From Nonomuraea helvata (GTDB taxonomy: Bacteria > Actinomycetota > Actinomycetes > Streptosporangiales > Streptosporangiaceae): 64,000 bases of DNA. Position numbers and translations under genes: made by a program. Shown here in pieces: positions 40,312 to 47,907 of the stretch (its first letter is position 1; every line of letters starts with the position of its first letter). The notes below the pieces were generated by a model that was not told the origin of the DNA, did no database searches, and worked only from the letters and a program-made list of their open reading frames with translations. The DNA lies in assembly GCF_039535785.1 (NCBI RefSeq), contig NZ_BAAAXV010000005.1:1550001-1614000 (forward strand). Reading direction: 5' to 3'.

Positions 40312-41697
40312 ATGAGCGAGTTCAGAATCGAACATGACTCGATGGGCGAGGTACGCGTGCCCGCAGGCGCCAAGTGGCGCGCGCAGACCCAGCGGGCAGT
40401 GGAGAACTTCCCGATCTCGGGGCGCCCTCTTGAGCCGTCCCACATCGCCGCGCTCGGCCTGATCAAAGCGGTGGCCGCCGAGGTGAACGGCGAGCTGGGC
40501 GTGATCGACAAGGACCTGGCCGAGGCCATCGCCCAGGCCGCCGCCGACGTCGCCGAGAACGAGCACGACGCCCACTTCCCGATCGACGTCTTCCAGACCG
40601 GCTCCGGCACCTCGTCCAACATGAACGCCAACGAGGTGATCGCGACGCTGGCGGAGGAGCGCCTCGGCCGTCCCGTGCACCCGAACGACCACGTGAACGC
40701 CTCCCAGTCGTCCAACGACGTCTTCCCGACGTCGATCCACGTGGCGGCGGCGACCGAGGTGACGTTCCATCTGCTGCCCTCGCTCCAGCACCTGGCGGCG
40801 GCGCTGCGGGAGAAGGCGATCGAGTTCGACGGGGTGGTGAAGTCGGGGCGCACCCACCTGATGGACGCGACCCCGGTGACGCTCGGTCAGGAGTTCGGCG
40901 GCTACGCCACCCAGATCGAGCGCGGCGTCGTACGGGTCTCCGCGGCCCTCGAGCACGTCCTCGAGCTGCCCCTGGGTGGCACCGCCGTGGGCACCGGCAT
41001 CAACACCCCGCCCGGCTTCGCCCAGGAGGCCATCGCGAAGCTCCGCGAGGCGACCGGCATCCCGTTCGTCGAGGCCGGCGACCACTTCGAGGCTCAGGGC
41101 GCGCGCGACTCGATCGTCGAGCTGTCGGGCCAGCTCAAGGTGGTGGCCGTCTCGCTCACCAAGATCGCCAACGACCTCCGCTGGATGGGCTCGGGCCCGA
41201 GGGCGGGGCTGGCCGAGATCAACCTGCCGGATCTGCAGCCCGGCTCGTCCATCATGCCCGGCAAGGTCAACCCGGTGATCCCCGAGGCCACGACCATGGT
41301 CGCGGCCCAGGTCATCGGGAACGACGCGGCGATCACGTTCGCCGGCGCGTCCGGCAACTTCGAGCTCAACGTGCAGCTCCCGGTCATCGCGCGCAACATC
41401 CTGGAGTCGATCAGGCTGCTGGCGAACGTGTCGCGGCTGCTCGCCGACCGCTGCGTCTCCGGCATCACGGCGAACGTCGAGCGCCTGCGCGAGTACGCCG
41501 AGTCGTCCCCGTCGATCGTCACCCCGCTGAACAGGTACGTCGGCTACGAGGAGGCCGCGAAGATCGCCAAGCAGGCCCTGGCCGAGCGCAAGACCATCCG
41601 CGAGGTCGTCATCGAGCGCGGCCACGTGGCCAACGGCACCCTGACCGAGGAGCAGCTGGACGCCGCGCTCGACGTGCTGTCAATGACGAGACCCTGA
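40312..41697 (+). CDS. fumC: Fumarate hydratase, class II
   Basis: The 461-residue protein is the iron-independent fumarase of the TCA cycle. Signatures are TGSGTSSNMNANEVI (about residues 98-112), SSNDVFPTSIHVAA, the catalytic-site region GRTHLMDATPVTLGQEF and the superfamily signature GSSIMPGKVNPV at about 317-328. CAGACT ends seven bases before the ATG and GGAAG lies just before it, so either a leaderless start or a very close ribosome-binding site is possible. The gene end overlaps the convergent trpD end by 18 bases. Confidence 0.96.
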   Translation: MSEFRIEHDSMGEVRVPAGAKWRAQTQRAVENFPISGRPLEPSHIAALGLIKAVAAEVNGELGVIDKDLAEAIAQAAADVAENEHDAHFPIDVFQTGSGTSSNMNANEVIATLAEERLGRPVHPNDHVNASQSSNDVFPTSIHVAAATEVTFHLLPSLQHLAAALREKAIEFDGVVKSGRTHLMDATPVTLGQEFGGYATQIERGVVRVSAALEHVLELPLGGTAVGTGINTPPGFAQEAIAKLREATGIPFVEAGDHFEAQGARDSIVELSGQLKVVAVSLTKIANDLRWMGSGPRAGLAEINLPDLQPGSSIMPGKVNPVIPEATTMVAAQVIGNDAAITFAGASGNFELNVQLPVIARNILESIRLLANVSRLLADRCVSGITANVERLREYAESSPSIVTPLNRYVGYEEAAKIAKQALAERKTIREVVIERGHVANGTLTEEQLDAALDVLSMTRP

Positions 41698-42732
41698 CGC
41701 CGTCGCCCGGGTGGCCTCGGCCCAGCGGGTGAGCAGGGAGAGCGCGGCGCCGGAGTCGACCGCGTCCGCGGCCCGCTTGTAGGCGGCGCCCAGGGCGGCC
41801 GTGAGTTCGGGCGCGGGCGGCGTGCCCTCGCCGGCCACCACGGCGGCGGCCGCGTTGAGCAGCACGACGTCGCGCACCGGCCCCCGCTCCCCGGCGAGCA
41901 CCGCCCGCGCCACGGCCGCGTTGTGCCGGGCGTCGCCGCCGCGCAGGTCCTCGGGGCGCGACCGCGGGATCGACAGGTCGGCCGGGTCGAAGCCGGTACG
42001 CGTCACGGTGCCGCGGCGTACCACCCAGACCGTGGAGGGGCCCGAGGTGGTGAGCTCGTCGAGCCCGTCGTCGCCCCTGAAGACGAGCGAGGAGCCGCCG
42101 CGCTCGGCCAGCACGCCCGCGATGACCTGCGCCATCCCGGGATGGAAGACGCCGACCGCCTGGGCGGGCGGCAGCGCGGGGTTGGTGAGCGGGCCCAGGA
42201 AGTTGAAGACCGTGGGGACGCCCAGCTCGCGGCGCGGCCCGGAGGTGCGTCTCAGCCCGGGGTTGAACGCGGGCGCGAAGCAGAACGTGATGCCGACCTC
42301 GTCCGCGACCCTCACCACGGCGGCCGGCGACAGGTCGACGACCACGCCGAGCTCCTCCAGCACGTCCGCCGCGCCCGCCATGGAGGAGGCGGCCCTGCCG
42401 CCGTGCTTGACCACCTTGACGCCCGCGGCGGCGGCGACGACGGCGGCCATCGTGGAGATGTTCACCGTGTTGGCGCGGTCGCCGCCGGTGCCGACGAGGT
42501 CGACGGGGTCACCGGAGACCCTGATGGCGGCCGACCTGGACAGCATGCCGTCGGCCAGCCCGGACACCTCCGCCACGCTCTCGCCCTTGGCTCGCAGCGC
42601 GACCGCGAACGCGGCGATCTGGGCGTCCGTCGCCGCCCCCGAGATGATCTGCTCCATGGCCCATCGGGCCTGGCGTGAGGTGAGGGACACGCCGTCGAGC
42701 AGCGTGGTGAGCAGTGCGGGCCAGGTCGTCAT
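41680..42732 (-). CDS. trpD: Anthranilate phosphoribosyltransferase
   Basis: TrpD transfers the phosphoribosyl group of PRPP to anthranilate, the second step of tryptophan synthesis. The 350-residue protein has the PRPP loop GTGGDRANTVNIST (about 80-93), KHGGRAASSMAGAADVLEEL (about 109-128) and FNFLGPLTNPA. A longer frame to 42849 runs through the attenuator; the ATG at 42732 with AAGGG upstream gives the family N-terminus (MTTWPALLTTLLDG). It stands alone rather than with the other trp genes. It is controlled by a leader-peptide attenuator, described separately. Confidence 0.95.
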   Translation of the reverse strand: MTTWPALLTTLLDGVSLTSRQARWAMEQIISGAATDAQIAAFAVALRAKGESVAEVSGLADGMLSRSAAIRVSGDPVDLVGTGGDRANTVNISTMAAVVAAAAGVKVVKHGGRAASSMAGAADVLEELGVVVDLSPAAVVRVADEVGITFCFAPAFNPGLRRTSGPRRELGVPTVFNFLGPLTNPALPPAQAVGVFHPGMAQVIAGVLAERGGSSLVFRGDDGLDELTTSGPSTVWVVRRGTVTRTGFDPADLSIPRSRPEDLRGGDARHNAAVARAVLAGERGPVRDVVLLNAAAAVVAGEGTPPAPELTAALGAAYKRAADAVDSGAALSLLTRWAEATRATASGSRH

Positions 42733-42780
42733 GGGGTGCGCCCTTTCGTCAGTGCTCGACGGGGCGCCCGAGAAATGCCG

Positions 42781-42805
42781 ACGGCCGCCTCGTCGAGGCG
42801 GCCGT
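42781..42805 (-). terminator. Attenuator terminator hairpin (segments 3:4) of trpD
   Basis: On the minus strand ACGGCCGCCTC-GAC-GAGGCGGCCGT forms a perfect 11-bp stem, followed by CGGCATTTCTC. It lies 48 bases upstream of the trpD ATG. Its core CCGCCT/AGGCGG is the same as that of the upstream hairpin, so the two structures are mutually exclusive. Confidence 0.85.
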
Positions 42806-42826
42806 AGTGCGTATACGCCAGGAGGT

Positions 42827-42841
42827 CCGCCTAGGAGGCGG
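42827..42841 (-). promoter_or_regulatory. Attenuator segments 1:2
   Basis: On the minus strand CCGCCT, three bases and AGGCGG form a small hairpin that overlaps the end of the leader peptide. AGGCGG (segment 2) can instead pair with CCGCCT of the terminator, giving the antiterminator. Confidence 0.8.
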
Positions 42842-42869
42842 GCCACCACTGGGACGAATACGCGATCAC
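42831..42869 (-). CDS. trpL: Tryptophan leader peptide
   Basis: The 12-residue ORF encodes MIAYSSQWWPAS with two adjacent Trp codons (42843-42848), ending inside hairpin 1:2. The GTG start lies six bases after TATGGT, so the transcript probably begins at the start codon. A longer in-frame version from an upstream ATG (MWIYGLCYGER...) is also possible. Stalling at the Trp codons under tryptophan shortage would free segment 2 to pair with segment 3 and prevent termination, switching trpD on. Confidence 0.85.
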   Translation of the reverse strand: MIAYSSQWWPAS

Positions 42870-42875
42870 GCGCTC

Positions 42876-42881
42876 ACCATA
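42876..42881 (-). promoter_or_regulatory. Probable -10 box of the trpL-trpD transcript
   Basis: On the minus strand TATGGT is followed by six bases and the GTG of the leader peptide. Confidence 0.45.
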
Positions 42882-42957
42882 GCAGAGTCCGTAGATCCAC
42901 ATAGAACGGCGCTCAGCTATGTCGCCCGCACCCATGCGTCGGAGCGCGGAGAGCGCC

Positions 42958-42963
42958 TAGGGT
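42958..42963 (+). promoter_or_regulatory. Probable -10 box of a leaderless bdhA mRNA
   Basis: TAGGGT is followed by seven bases and the ATG at 42971. Confidence 0.5.
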
Positions 42964-42970
42964 TCGGGAT

Positions 42971-43723
42971 ATGGCGAAGGAGCTGACGGGGCGGACCGCG
43001 CTTGTGACGGGGGCGGGAGGCGGCATCGGGGCGGCCTGCGCCCGGCGCCTGGCCGCCGAGGGGGCCAGGGTGCTGGTCGTCGACATGCGGGCCGAGTCCG
43101 CCGAGAAGGTGGCCGCCGAGATCGGCGGCGCGGCCGTGGTCGCCGACCTGAGCGATCCCGGCTTCGTGGCGTCGCTGCCGGACGAGCCGGTGGACATCGT
43201 GGTGAACAACGCCGGGTTCCAGCACGTCGCGCCGGTCGAGGAGTTCCCGCCCGAGGTCTTCTCGACGATGCTCAAGGTGATGGTGGAGGCGCCGTTCCTG
43301 ATCGCGCGCAAGGTGCTGCCCGGCATGTACGCCAAGGGCTGGGGCCGGTTCGTGAACATCTCGTCGGTGCACGGGCTGCGGGCCTCGCCGTACAAGTCGG
43401 CCTACACGACGGCCAAGCACGCGCTGGAGGGGTTCTCCAAGGTGGTGGCGCTCGAAGGGGCGCCGCACGGGGTGACCTCGACCTGCGTCTGCCCCGCGTA
43501 CGTGCGGACCGGCCTGGTCGAGGCGCAGATCGCCGACCAGGCTAAAGTGCACGGCATCGAGCCGGACGAGGTCGTGGGGAGCATCATGCTGCAGCCCGCC
43601 GCCATCAAGCGGCTGATCGAGCCGGAGGAGGTGGCCGAGTTGGTCAACTATCTGTGCGGCCCGGCGGGGTCGTTCATCACGGGCGTGTCGCTGCCAGTGG
43701 ACGGCGGTTGGACGGCGCGCTAG
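42971..43723 (+). CDS. bdhA: SDR dehydrogenase, 3-hydroxybutyrate dehydrogenase-like
   Basis: The 250-residue protein interconverts 3-hydroxybutyrate and acetoacetate with NAD, judging by family. It has the cofactor loop GAGGGIG (residues 15-21), NNAG, the active-site Ser in NISSVHGL, YTTAKHALEG with the catalytic Tyr and Lys, and VCPAYVRTGLVE, as in BdhA proteins. The C-terminus is ITGVSLPVDGGWTAR. The ATG is leaderless-like, seven bases after TAGGGT. Its stop shares one base with the start of the regulator gene, so the two are coupled. The downstream transporter and esterases fit a hydroxybutyrate route. Confidence 0.85.
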   Translation: MAKELTGRTALVTGAGGGIGAACARRLAAEGARVLVVDMRAESAEKVAAEIGGAAVVADLSDPGFVASLPDEPVDIVVNNAGFQHVAPVEEFPPEVFSTMLKVMVEAPFLIARKVLPGMYAKGWGRFVNISSVHGLRASPYKSAYTTAKHALEGFSKVVALEGAPHGVTSTCVCPAYVRTGLVEAQIADQAKVHGIEPDEVVGSIMLQPAAIKRLIEPEEVAELVNYLCGPAGSFITGVSLPVDGGWTAR

Positions 43724-45579
43724 TGAGCACACACTTCCTCGAACTGCTGGCCAGGGAGGCCTCCGCGGTCGAGTTCGAGGGGCCGATCATCGCGGCCAGG
43801 GCGGCCGGGGCGGACCCGGCGACGATCGAGGAGCTGGAGCAGGCCAAGGTCGAGGCGCTCAAGGTGCGCGAGCTGCTCAAGAGGCGTGCCAGGCGCGAGG
43901 CCGAGCTGTCGGCGCTCTACGACACGGCCGGCGACCTGGCCGCGCTGCGCGACCTCGACGCCGTGCTGGAGGCCATCGTGCACCGGGCCAGGCAGCTCCT
44001 GGCCACCGACGTCGCCTACATGACGCTGCACGACCCCGAGCAGGGCGACACGTACATGCGGGTCACCGACGGCTCGATCTCGGCCAAGTTCCGGGCGCTG
44101 CGGCTGGCCATGGGGGCGGGGCTGGGCGGACTGGTGGCGCAGACGGCCACGCCGTACTCGACGGCCGACTACTTCGCCGATTCCCGCTTCCGCCACAAGG
44201 AACACATCGACGTGGCCGTCAAGGAGGAGGGCCTGGTCGCGATCCTGGGCGTGCCGCTGCGGCTGGGCCAGCGGGTGATCGGCGTGCTGATGGCGGCCAA
44301 CCGCAGCGCCCGGCCGTTCCACCAGGAGGAGGTGTCGCTGCTGGCCAGCCTGGCCGCGCACGCCGCCGTCGCGATCGACAACGCCAGGCTGCTGCAGGAG
44401 ACCAGGAACGCGCTGGAGGAGCTCTCCCAGGCCCACAGGATCGCCAGGGAGCACGGCGACGCCGTGGAGCGGGGCGCGCTGGCCCACGACCGGATGACCT
44501 CGCTGGTGCTGCGCGGCGGCGGGATCGAGGACGTGGCGGCCGTGGTGACCGACGTGCTCGGCGGCTCGCTGGCCGTGCTGGACGACCTGGGCCGCCCGCT
44601 CACCGGTGACGTGGGCGAGCTGGACGCGGGCGTGTTCGAGGCGGCGCAGGCGTCCAGGGCGCTGGGGCGTACCGTGCGGAGGGGCGACCTGCTGATCGCG
44701 TCCGTGGACGTCGGCGGCGAGCCGCTGTGCACGCTGATCCTGCGCAGCGACGACGCCGACGAGCGCATCCTGGAGCGGGCGGCGCTGGTGTGCGCGCTGC
44801 TCCTGCTGTTCCGCAGGAGCGTGGCGGAGGCCGAGGGCCGGGTCAGGGGCGAGCTGCTCGACGACCTGATCTCCCGGCCCGACTCTCCGGGGCTGGCCGA
44901 CCGGGCGCGGAGGCTGGGCGTCGACCTGCACGCGCCGCATGTCGTGGTGGTCGCCAAGCACGGCGGCCAGCGGGAGCGGGCCGCGTTCTGGGCCTCGTCG
45001 CAGGCCGCGCTGAGGCACGGGCTGGCGGCGGGGCGGGGTGACGAGGTCGTGCTGCTGCTGCCCGGCGAGAACGCGGGCCGCGTCGCCCAGAACGTGGCCG
45101 CCGAGCTGAGCGCGTCCCTGCACAGCCCGGCCACGGCGGGCGCGTCGAAGGCCACCCTCGACGGTGACGCCGCCGGTGACGTCGCCGGCGCGTACCAGGA
45201 GGCCCGCAGGTGCGCGGAGGCGCTGATCGCGCTCGGGCGGGCCGGTGACGGCGCGAGCGCGGCCGAGCTGGGGTTCGTGGGGCTGCTCGTCGGCGACGGC
45301 CGCGACGTGCTCGGCTTCGTCAGCAGGGTGATCGGTGCCGTGATCGACTACGACGCCCGCAGGGGCACCGCGCTCACCGACACGATGGCCGCCTACTTCG
45401 GCTCCGGCGGCTCACCCTCCCGTACGGCCGAGGCCATGCACATCCACGTCAACACCGTCACGCAACGGCTCGACAGGATCGGCAAGCTGCTCGGCGACGG
45501 CTGGCTGGAGCCCGAGCGCGCGCTCGAGATCCAGCTCGCGCTCCGCCTGCATCGGCTCGGCCACACATCCACCCCATAG
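43723..45579 (+). CDS. GAF-domain transcriptional regulator with PucR/CdaR-type C-terminal helix-turn-helix
   Basis: The 618-residue protein has a short coiled coil (about 35-65), a GAF sensor domain at about 75-225 (ATDVAYMTLHDPEQGDTYMR, then AILGVPLRLGQRVIGVLMAA), and a middle domain. The C-terminal PucR-type helix-turn-helix has GGSPSRTAEAMHIHVNTVTQ followed by RLDRIGKLLGDGWLEPERAL. Proteins of this design activate nearby catabolic operons in response to a metabolite. GTG at 43723 overlaps the bdhA stop. The inverted repeat before the downstream transporter gene is a possible binding site. Confidence 0.88.
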   Translation: MSTHFLELLAREASAVEFEGPIIAARAAGADPATIEELEQAKVEALKVRELLKRRARREAELSALYDTAGDLAALRDLDAVLEAIVHRARQLLATDVAYMTLHDPEQGDTYMRVTDGSISAKFRALRLAMGAGLGGLVAQTATPYSTADYFADSRFRHKEHIDVAVKEEGLVAILGVPLRLGQRVIGVLMAANRSARPFHQEEVSLLASLAAHAAVAIDNARLLQETRNALEELSQAHRIAREHGDAVERGALAHDRMTSLVLRGGGIEDVAAVVTDVLGGSLAVLDDLGRPLTGDVGELDAGVFEAAQASRALGRTVRRGDLLIASVDVGGEPLCTLILRSDDADERILERAALVCALLLLFRRSVAEAEGRVRGELLDDLISRPDSPGLADRARRLGVDLHAPHVVVVAKHGGQRERAAFWASSQAALRHGLAAGRGDEVVLLLPGENAGRVAQNVAAELSASLHSPATAGASKATLDGDAAGDVAGAYQEARRCAEALIALGRAGDGASAAELGFVGLLVGDGRDVLGFVSRVIGAVIDYDARRGTALTDTMAAYFGSGGSPSRTAEAMHIHVNTVTQRLDRIGKLLGDGWLEPERALEIQLALRLHRLGHTSTP

Positions 45580-45608
45580 ACTGTGGGCTCCGGCCCCATA
45601 TGAGTGAT

Positions 45609-45634
45609 GCCGGTCACTCCCTAGCGTGACCGGC
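45609..45634. promoter_or_regulatory. Operator-like inverted repeat at the transporter promoter
   Basis: GCCGGTCAC-TCCCTAGC-GTGACCGGC, a perfect 9-bp inverted repeat that ends directly before the ATG and contains the -10-like TAGCGT. Binding here would block transcription. Confidence 0.7.
45622..45627 (+). promoter_or_regulatory. Probable -10 box of a leaderless transporter mRNA
   Basis: TAGCGT is followed by seven bases and ATG 45635. Confidence 0.5.
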
Positions 45635-46909
45635 ATGGCCACTTCCATCAAGAAGATCGTCGCCGCGAGCCTGATCGGCACCACCATCGAGTGGTACGAC
45701 TTCTTCCTGTACGGCTCGGCAGCCGCCCTCGTCTTCAACAAGCTCTTCTTCCCCGAGTCCGACCCCCTGACCGGCACGCTGCTGGCGTTCCTCACCTACG
45801 CCGTCGGATTCGTCGCCCGCCCGCTCGGCGGCCTGGTCTTCGGCCACTTCGGCGACCGGATCGGCCGCAAGACGCTGCTGGTCGTCAGCCTGCTGACGAT
45901 GGGCGCCGCGACGTTCCTGATCGGCTGCCTGCCGACGTACGAGACCCTGGGCCCGTCCGCGGCGCTGCTGCTGACCGCGCTCCGGCTCGTGCAGGGCTTC
46001 GCGCTCGGCGGTGAGTGGGGCGGCGCGGTGCTGATCGTCTCCGAGCACGGGGAGACGGACCGCCGCGGCTTCTGGGCCTCGTGGCCGCAGGCCGGCGCCC
46101 CCGGAGGCAACCTGCTGGCCACCGGCGTCCTGGCCGCCCTGGCCGCCTGGCAGTCGGACGAGGCGTTCCTGGCGTGGGGCTGGCGGGTGCCGTTCCTGCT
46201 GTCGGGCGTGCTGGTGCTGATCGGGCTCTGGATCCGGCTGACGATCACCGAGTCGCCGGTGTTCCAGCAGGCCCCGCCGGAGAAGGCGCCGCCCATCAAG
46301 GGGGTGTGGCGGTATCACCGCAAGGACGTGCTCACCGCGATCGGCGCGCGGCTCGCGGAGAACATCTCGTTCTACCTCCTCACCGTCTTCGTCATCACGT
46401 ACGCGAAGTCGGCCAAGATCGAGAACTCCACCGTGCTGAACGCGGTGCTGATCGCCTCGGCCATCCACTTCGTCACGATCCCGATGTGGGGCGCGCTGTC
46501 CGACCGGATCGGCCGCCGCCCGATCTACCTGGCGGGCGCCGCCGGGATCGGAGTGTGGATCTTCGCGTTCTTCCCGCTCGTGGACACCGGCAACTTCCTG
46601 GTGATCACCTTCGCCGTCACCGTCGGCCTGCTCTTCCACGGCATGATGTACGGCCCGCAGGCGGCCTTCTTCTCCGAGCTCTTCGGCACGAGGATGCGCT
46701 ACACCGGCGTCTCCATCGGCGCCCAGCTCTCGGCGATCGTGGCCGGCGCGCTCGCCCCGATCATCGCGGTCGCGCTGCTGAAGAGCTACTCCAGCAGCGT
46801 GCCCATCTCCGCCTACCTCGGTGTGGCGGCGGTGCTCACCCTGATCGCCGTCTACGCCGCGCGCGAGACCCAGGGCCGCGACCTGGCCGAAAGGGTCCAC
46901 GCGAAATGA
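45635..46909 (+). CDS. MFS transporter of the metabolite:H+ symporter (MHS) family
   Basis: The 424-residue, twelve-helix protein has the MHS start AASLIGTTIEWYDFFLYGSA, GHFGDRIGRKTLLVVSLLTM in loop 2-3, and LVQGFALGGEWGGAVL in helix 4, the hallmarks of ShiA/ProP/KgtP-type carriers of organic acids and osmolytes. The neighbours suggest uptake of 3-hydroxybutyrate or a related hydroxy acid; this is inference. Four-base overlap (ATGA) couples it to the hydrolase gene downstream. A perfect inverted repeat overlaps its promoter. Confidence 0.92.
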   Translation: MATSIKKIVAASLIGTTIEWYDFFLYGSAAALVFNKLFFPESDPLTGTLLAFLTYAVGFVARPLGGLVFGHFGDRIGRKTLLVVSLLTMGAATFLIGCLPTYETLGPSAALLLTALRLVQGFALGGEWGGAVLIVSEHGETDRRGFWASWPQAGAPGGNLLATGVLAALAAWQSDEAFLAWGWRVPFLLSGVLVLIGLWIRLTITESPVFQQAPPEKAPPIKGVWRYHRKDVLTAIGARLAENISFYLLTVFVITYAKSAKIENSTVLNAVLIASAIHFVTIPMWGALSDRIGRRPIYLAGAAGIGVWIFAFFPLVDTGNFLVITFAVTVGLLFHGMMYGPQAAFFSELFGTRMRYTGVSIGAQLSAIVAGALAPIIAVALLKSYSSSVPISAYLGVAAVLTLIAVYAARETQGRDLAERVHAK

Positions 46910-47907
46910 AGGTCCGTACGCCGAGGCTCACCCAGAACGTCCTGGCCGTCGAGGGCAGGGACACCGGCGAGGCCGTGCTGTTCGTGCACGGCAATGTCTC
47001 GTCGTCCGCCTTCTGGCGCGACAGCATGGCGGCGCTGCCCGACGGCTACCGCCCGCTCGCGGTGGACCTGCGCGGGTTCGGCGAGAGCGACCCCGCGCCC
47101 GTGGACGCCACGAGGGGCCTGCGCGACTACTCCGACGACGTGATCGAGCTGTTGGAAGCGCTCGACCTGGACGGGGTGCACCTGGCCGGCTGGAGCCTGG
47201 GCGGCGGCATCGTCCTGCAGGTCCTGCGCGACCGGCCGGCCGCCGTCAGGAGCGTCACCCTGGTCAACCCGATCTCCCCGTACGGCTTCGGCGGCACGGA
47301 GGGTCCGGACGGCCTCCTCACGCACCCCGACGGCACGGGGGCGGGAGCCGGGGCCGCCAACCCGGACTTCGTGGCCCGGCTCAAGGCGGGCGACATGTCG
47401 GATGAATCTCCCACGTCACCCCGTAGCGTCTTCCGCTCCTCGTACGTCAAGCACCCCGACGTCCCCGACGAGGACTTCTACGTACGCTCGATGCTCACCA
47501 CCCACGTGGGCGAGGCCAACTACCCCGGCGACGCCGCCGCCTCCCCCGAGTGGCCCGGCGTGGCCCCCGGCAGGACCGGCCTGCTCAACGCCATCGCCCC
47601 CACCAACTTCCGCCTGGACGACCTCCACGAGATCGATCCCAAGCCGCCCGTCCTGTGGATCAGGGGCGCCGACGACGTGATCGTCTCGGACACGTCGCTG
47701 TTCGACCTGGCCCACCTGGGCGCGCTCGGCGTGGTGCCCGGCTCCCCCGGCACGCCGGCCCAGCCCATGGTGGCGCAGACGAGGGCCGTACTGGAGCGTT
47801 ACGGGCCGTACCGCGAGGTACTGCTCGACGACTGCGGCCACAGCCCGCACCTGGAGCGCCCGGAAGAGTTCCGGCGCCTGCTGGCCGACCACCTCGGGGA
47901 GGCATGA
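46906..47907 (+). CDS. Alpha/beta-hydrolase fold enzyme, cytoplasmic
   Basis: The 333-residue protein has the oxyanion region FVHGNVSSSAFWRDSM (about residues 26-41), the nucleophile elbow GWSLGGGI (Ser at about 96), an acid region PPVLWIRGADDVIVSD and the catalytic His in DCGHSPHLERP. No signal peptide. It is probably an esterase or lactonase of the same pathway as the other genes of this operon; the substrate is unknown. Start and stop both overlap the neighbours by four bases. Confidence 0.85.
   Translation: MKVRTPRLTQNVLAVEGRDTGEAVLFVHGNVSSSAFWRDSMAALPDGYRPLAVDLRGFGESDPAPVDATRGLRDYSDDVIELLEALDLDGVHLAGWSLGGGIVLQVLRDRPAAVRSVTLVNPISPYGFGGTEGPDGLLTHPDGTGAGAGAANPDFVARLKAGDMSDESPTSPRSVFRSSYVKHPDVPDEDFYVRSMLTTHVGEANYPGDAAASPEWPGVAPGRTGLLNAIAPTNFRLDDLHEIDPKPPVLWIRGADDVIVSDTSLFDLAHLGALGVVPGSPGTPAQPMVAQTRAVLERYGPYREVLLDDCGHSPHLERPEEFRRLLADHLGEA

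Noticed and set aside
42733..42849. An N-terminally extended TrpD starting at 42849
   Set aside because: The extension would be read through the attenuator and leader region and is not part of the family; the ATG at 42732 fits.
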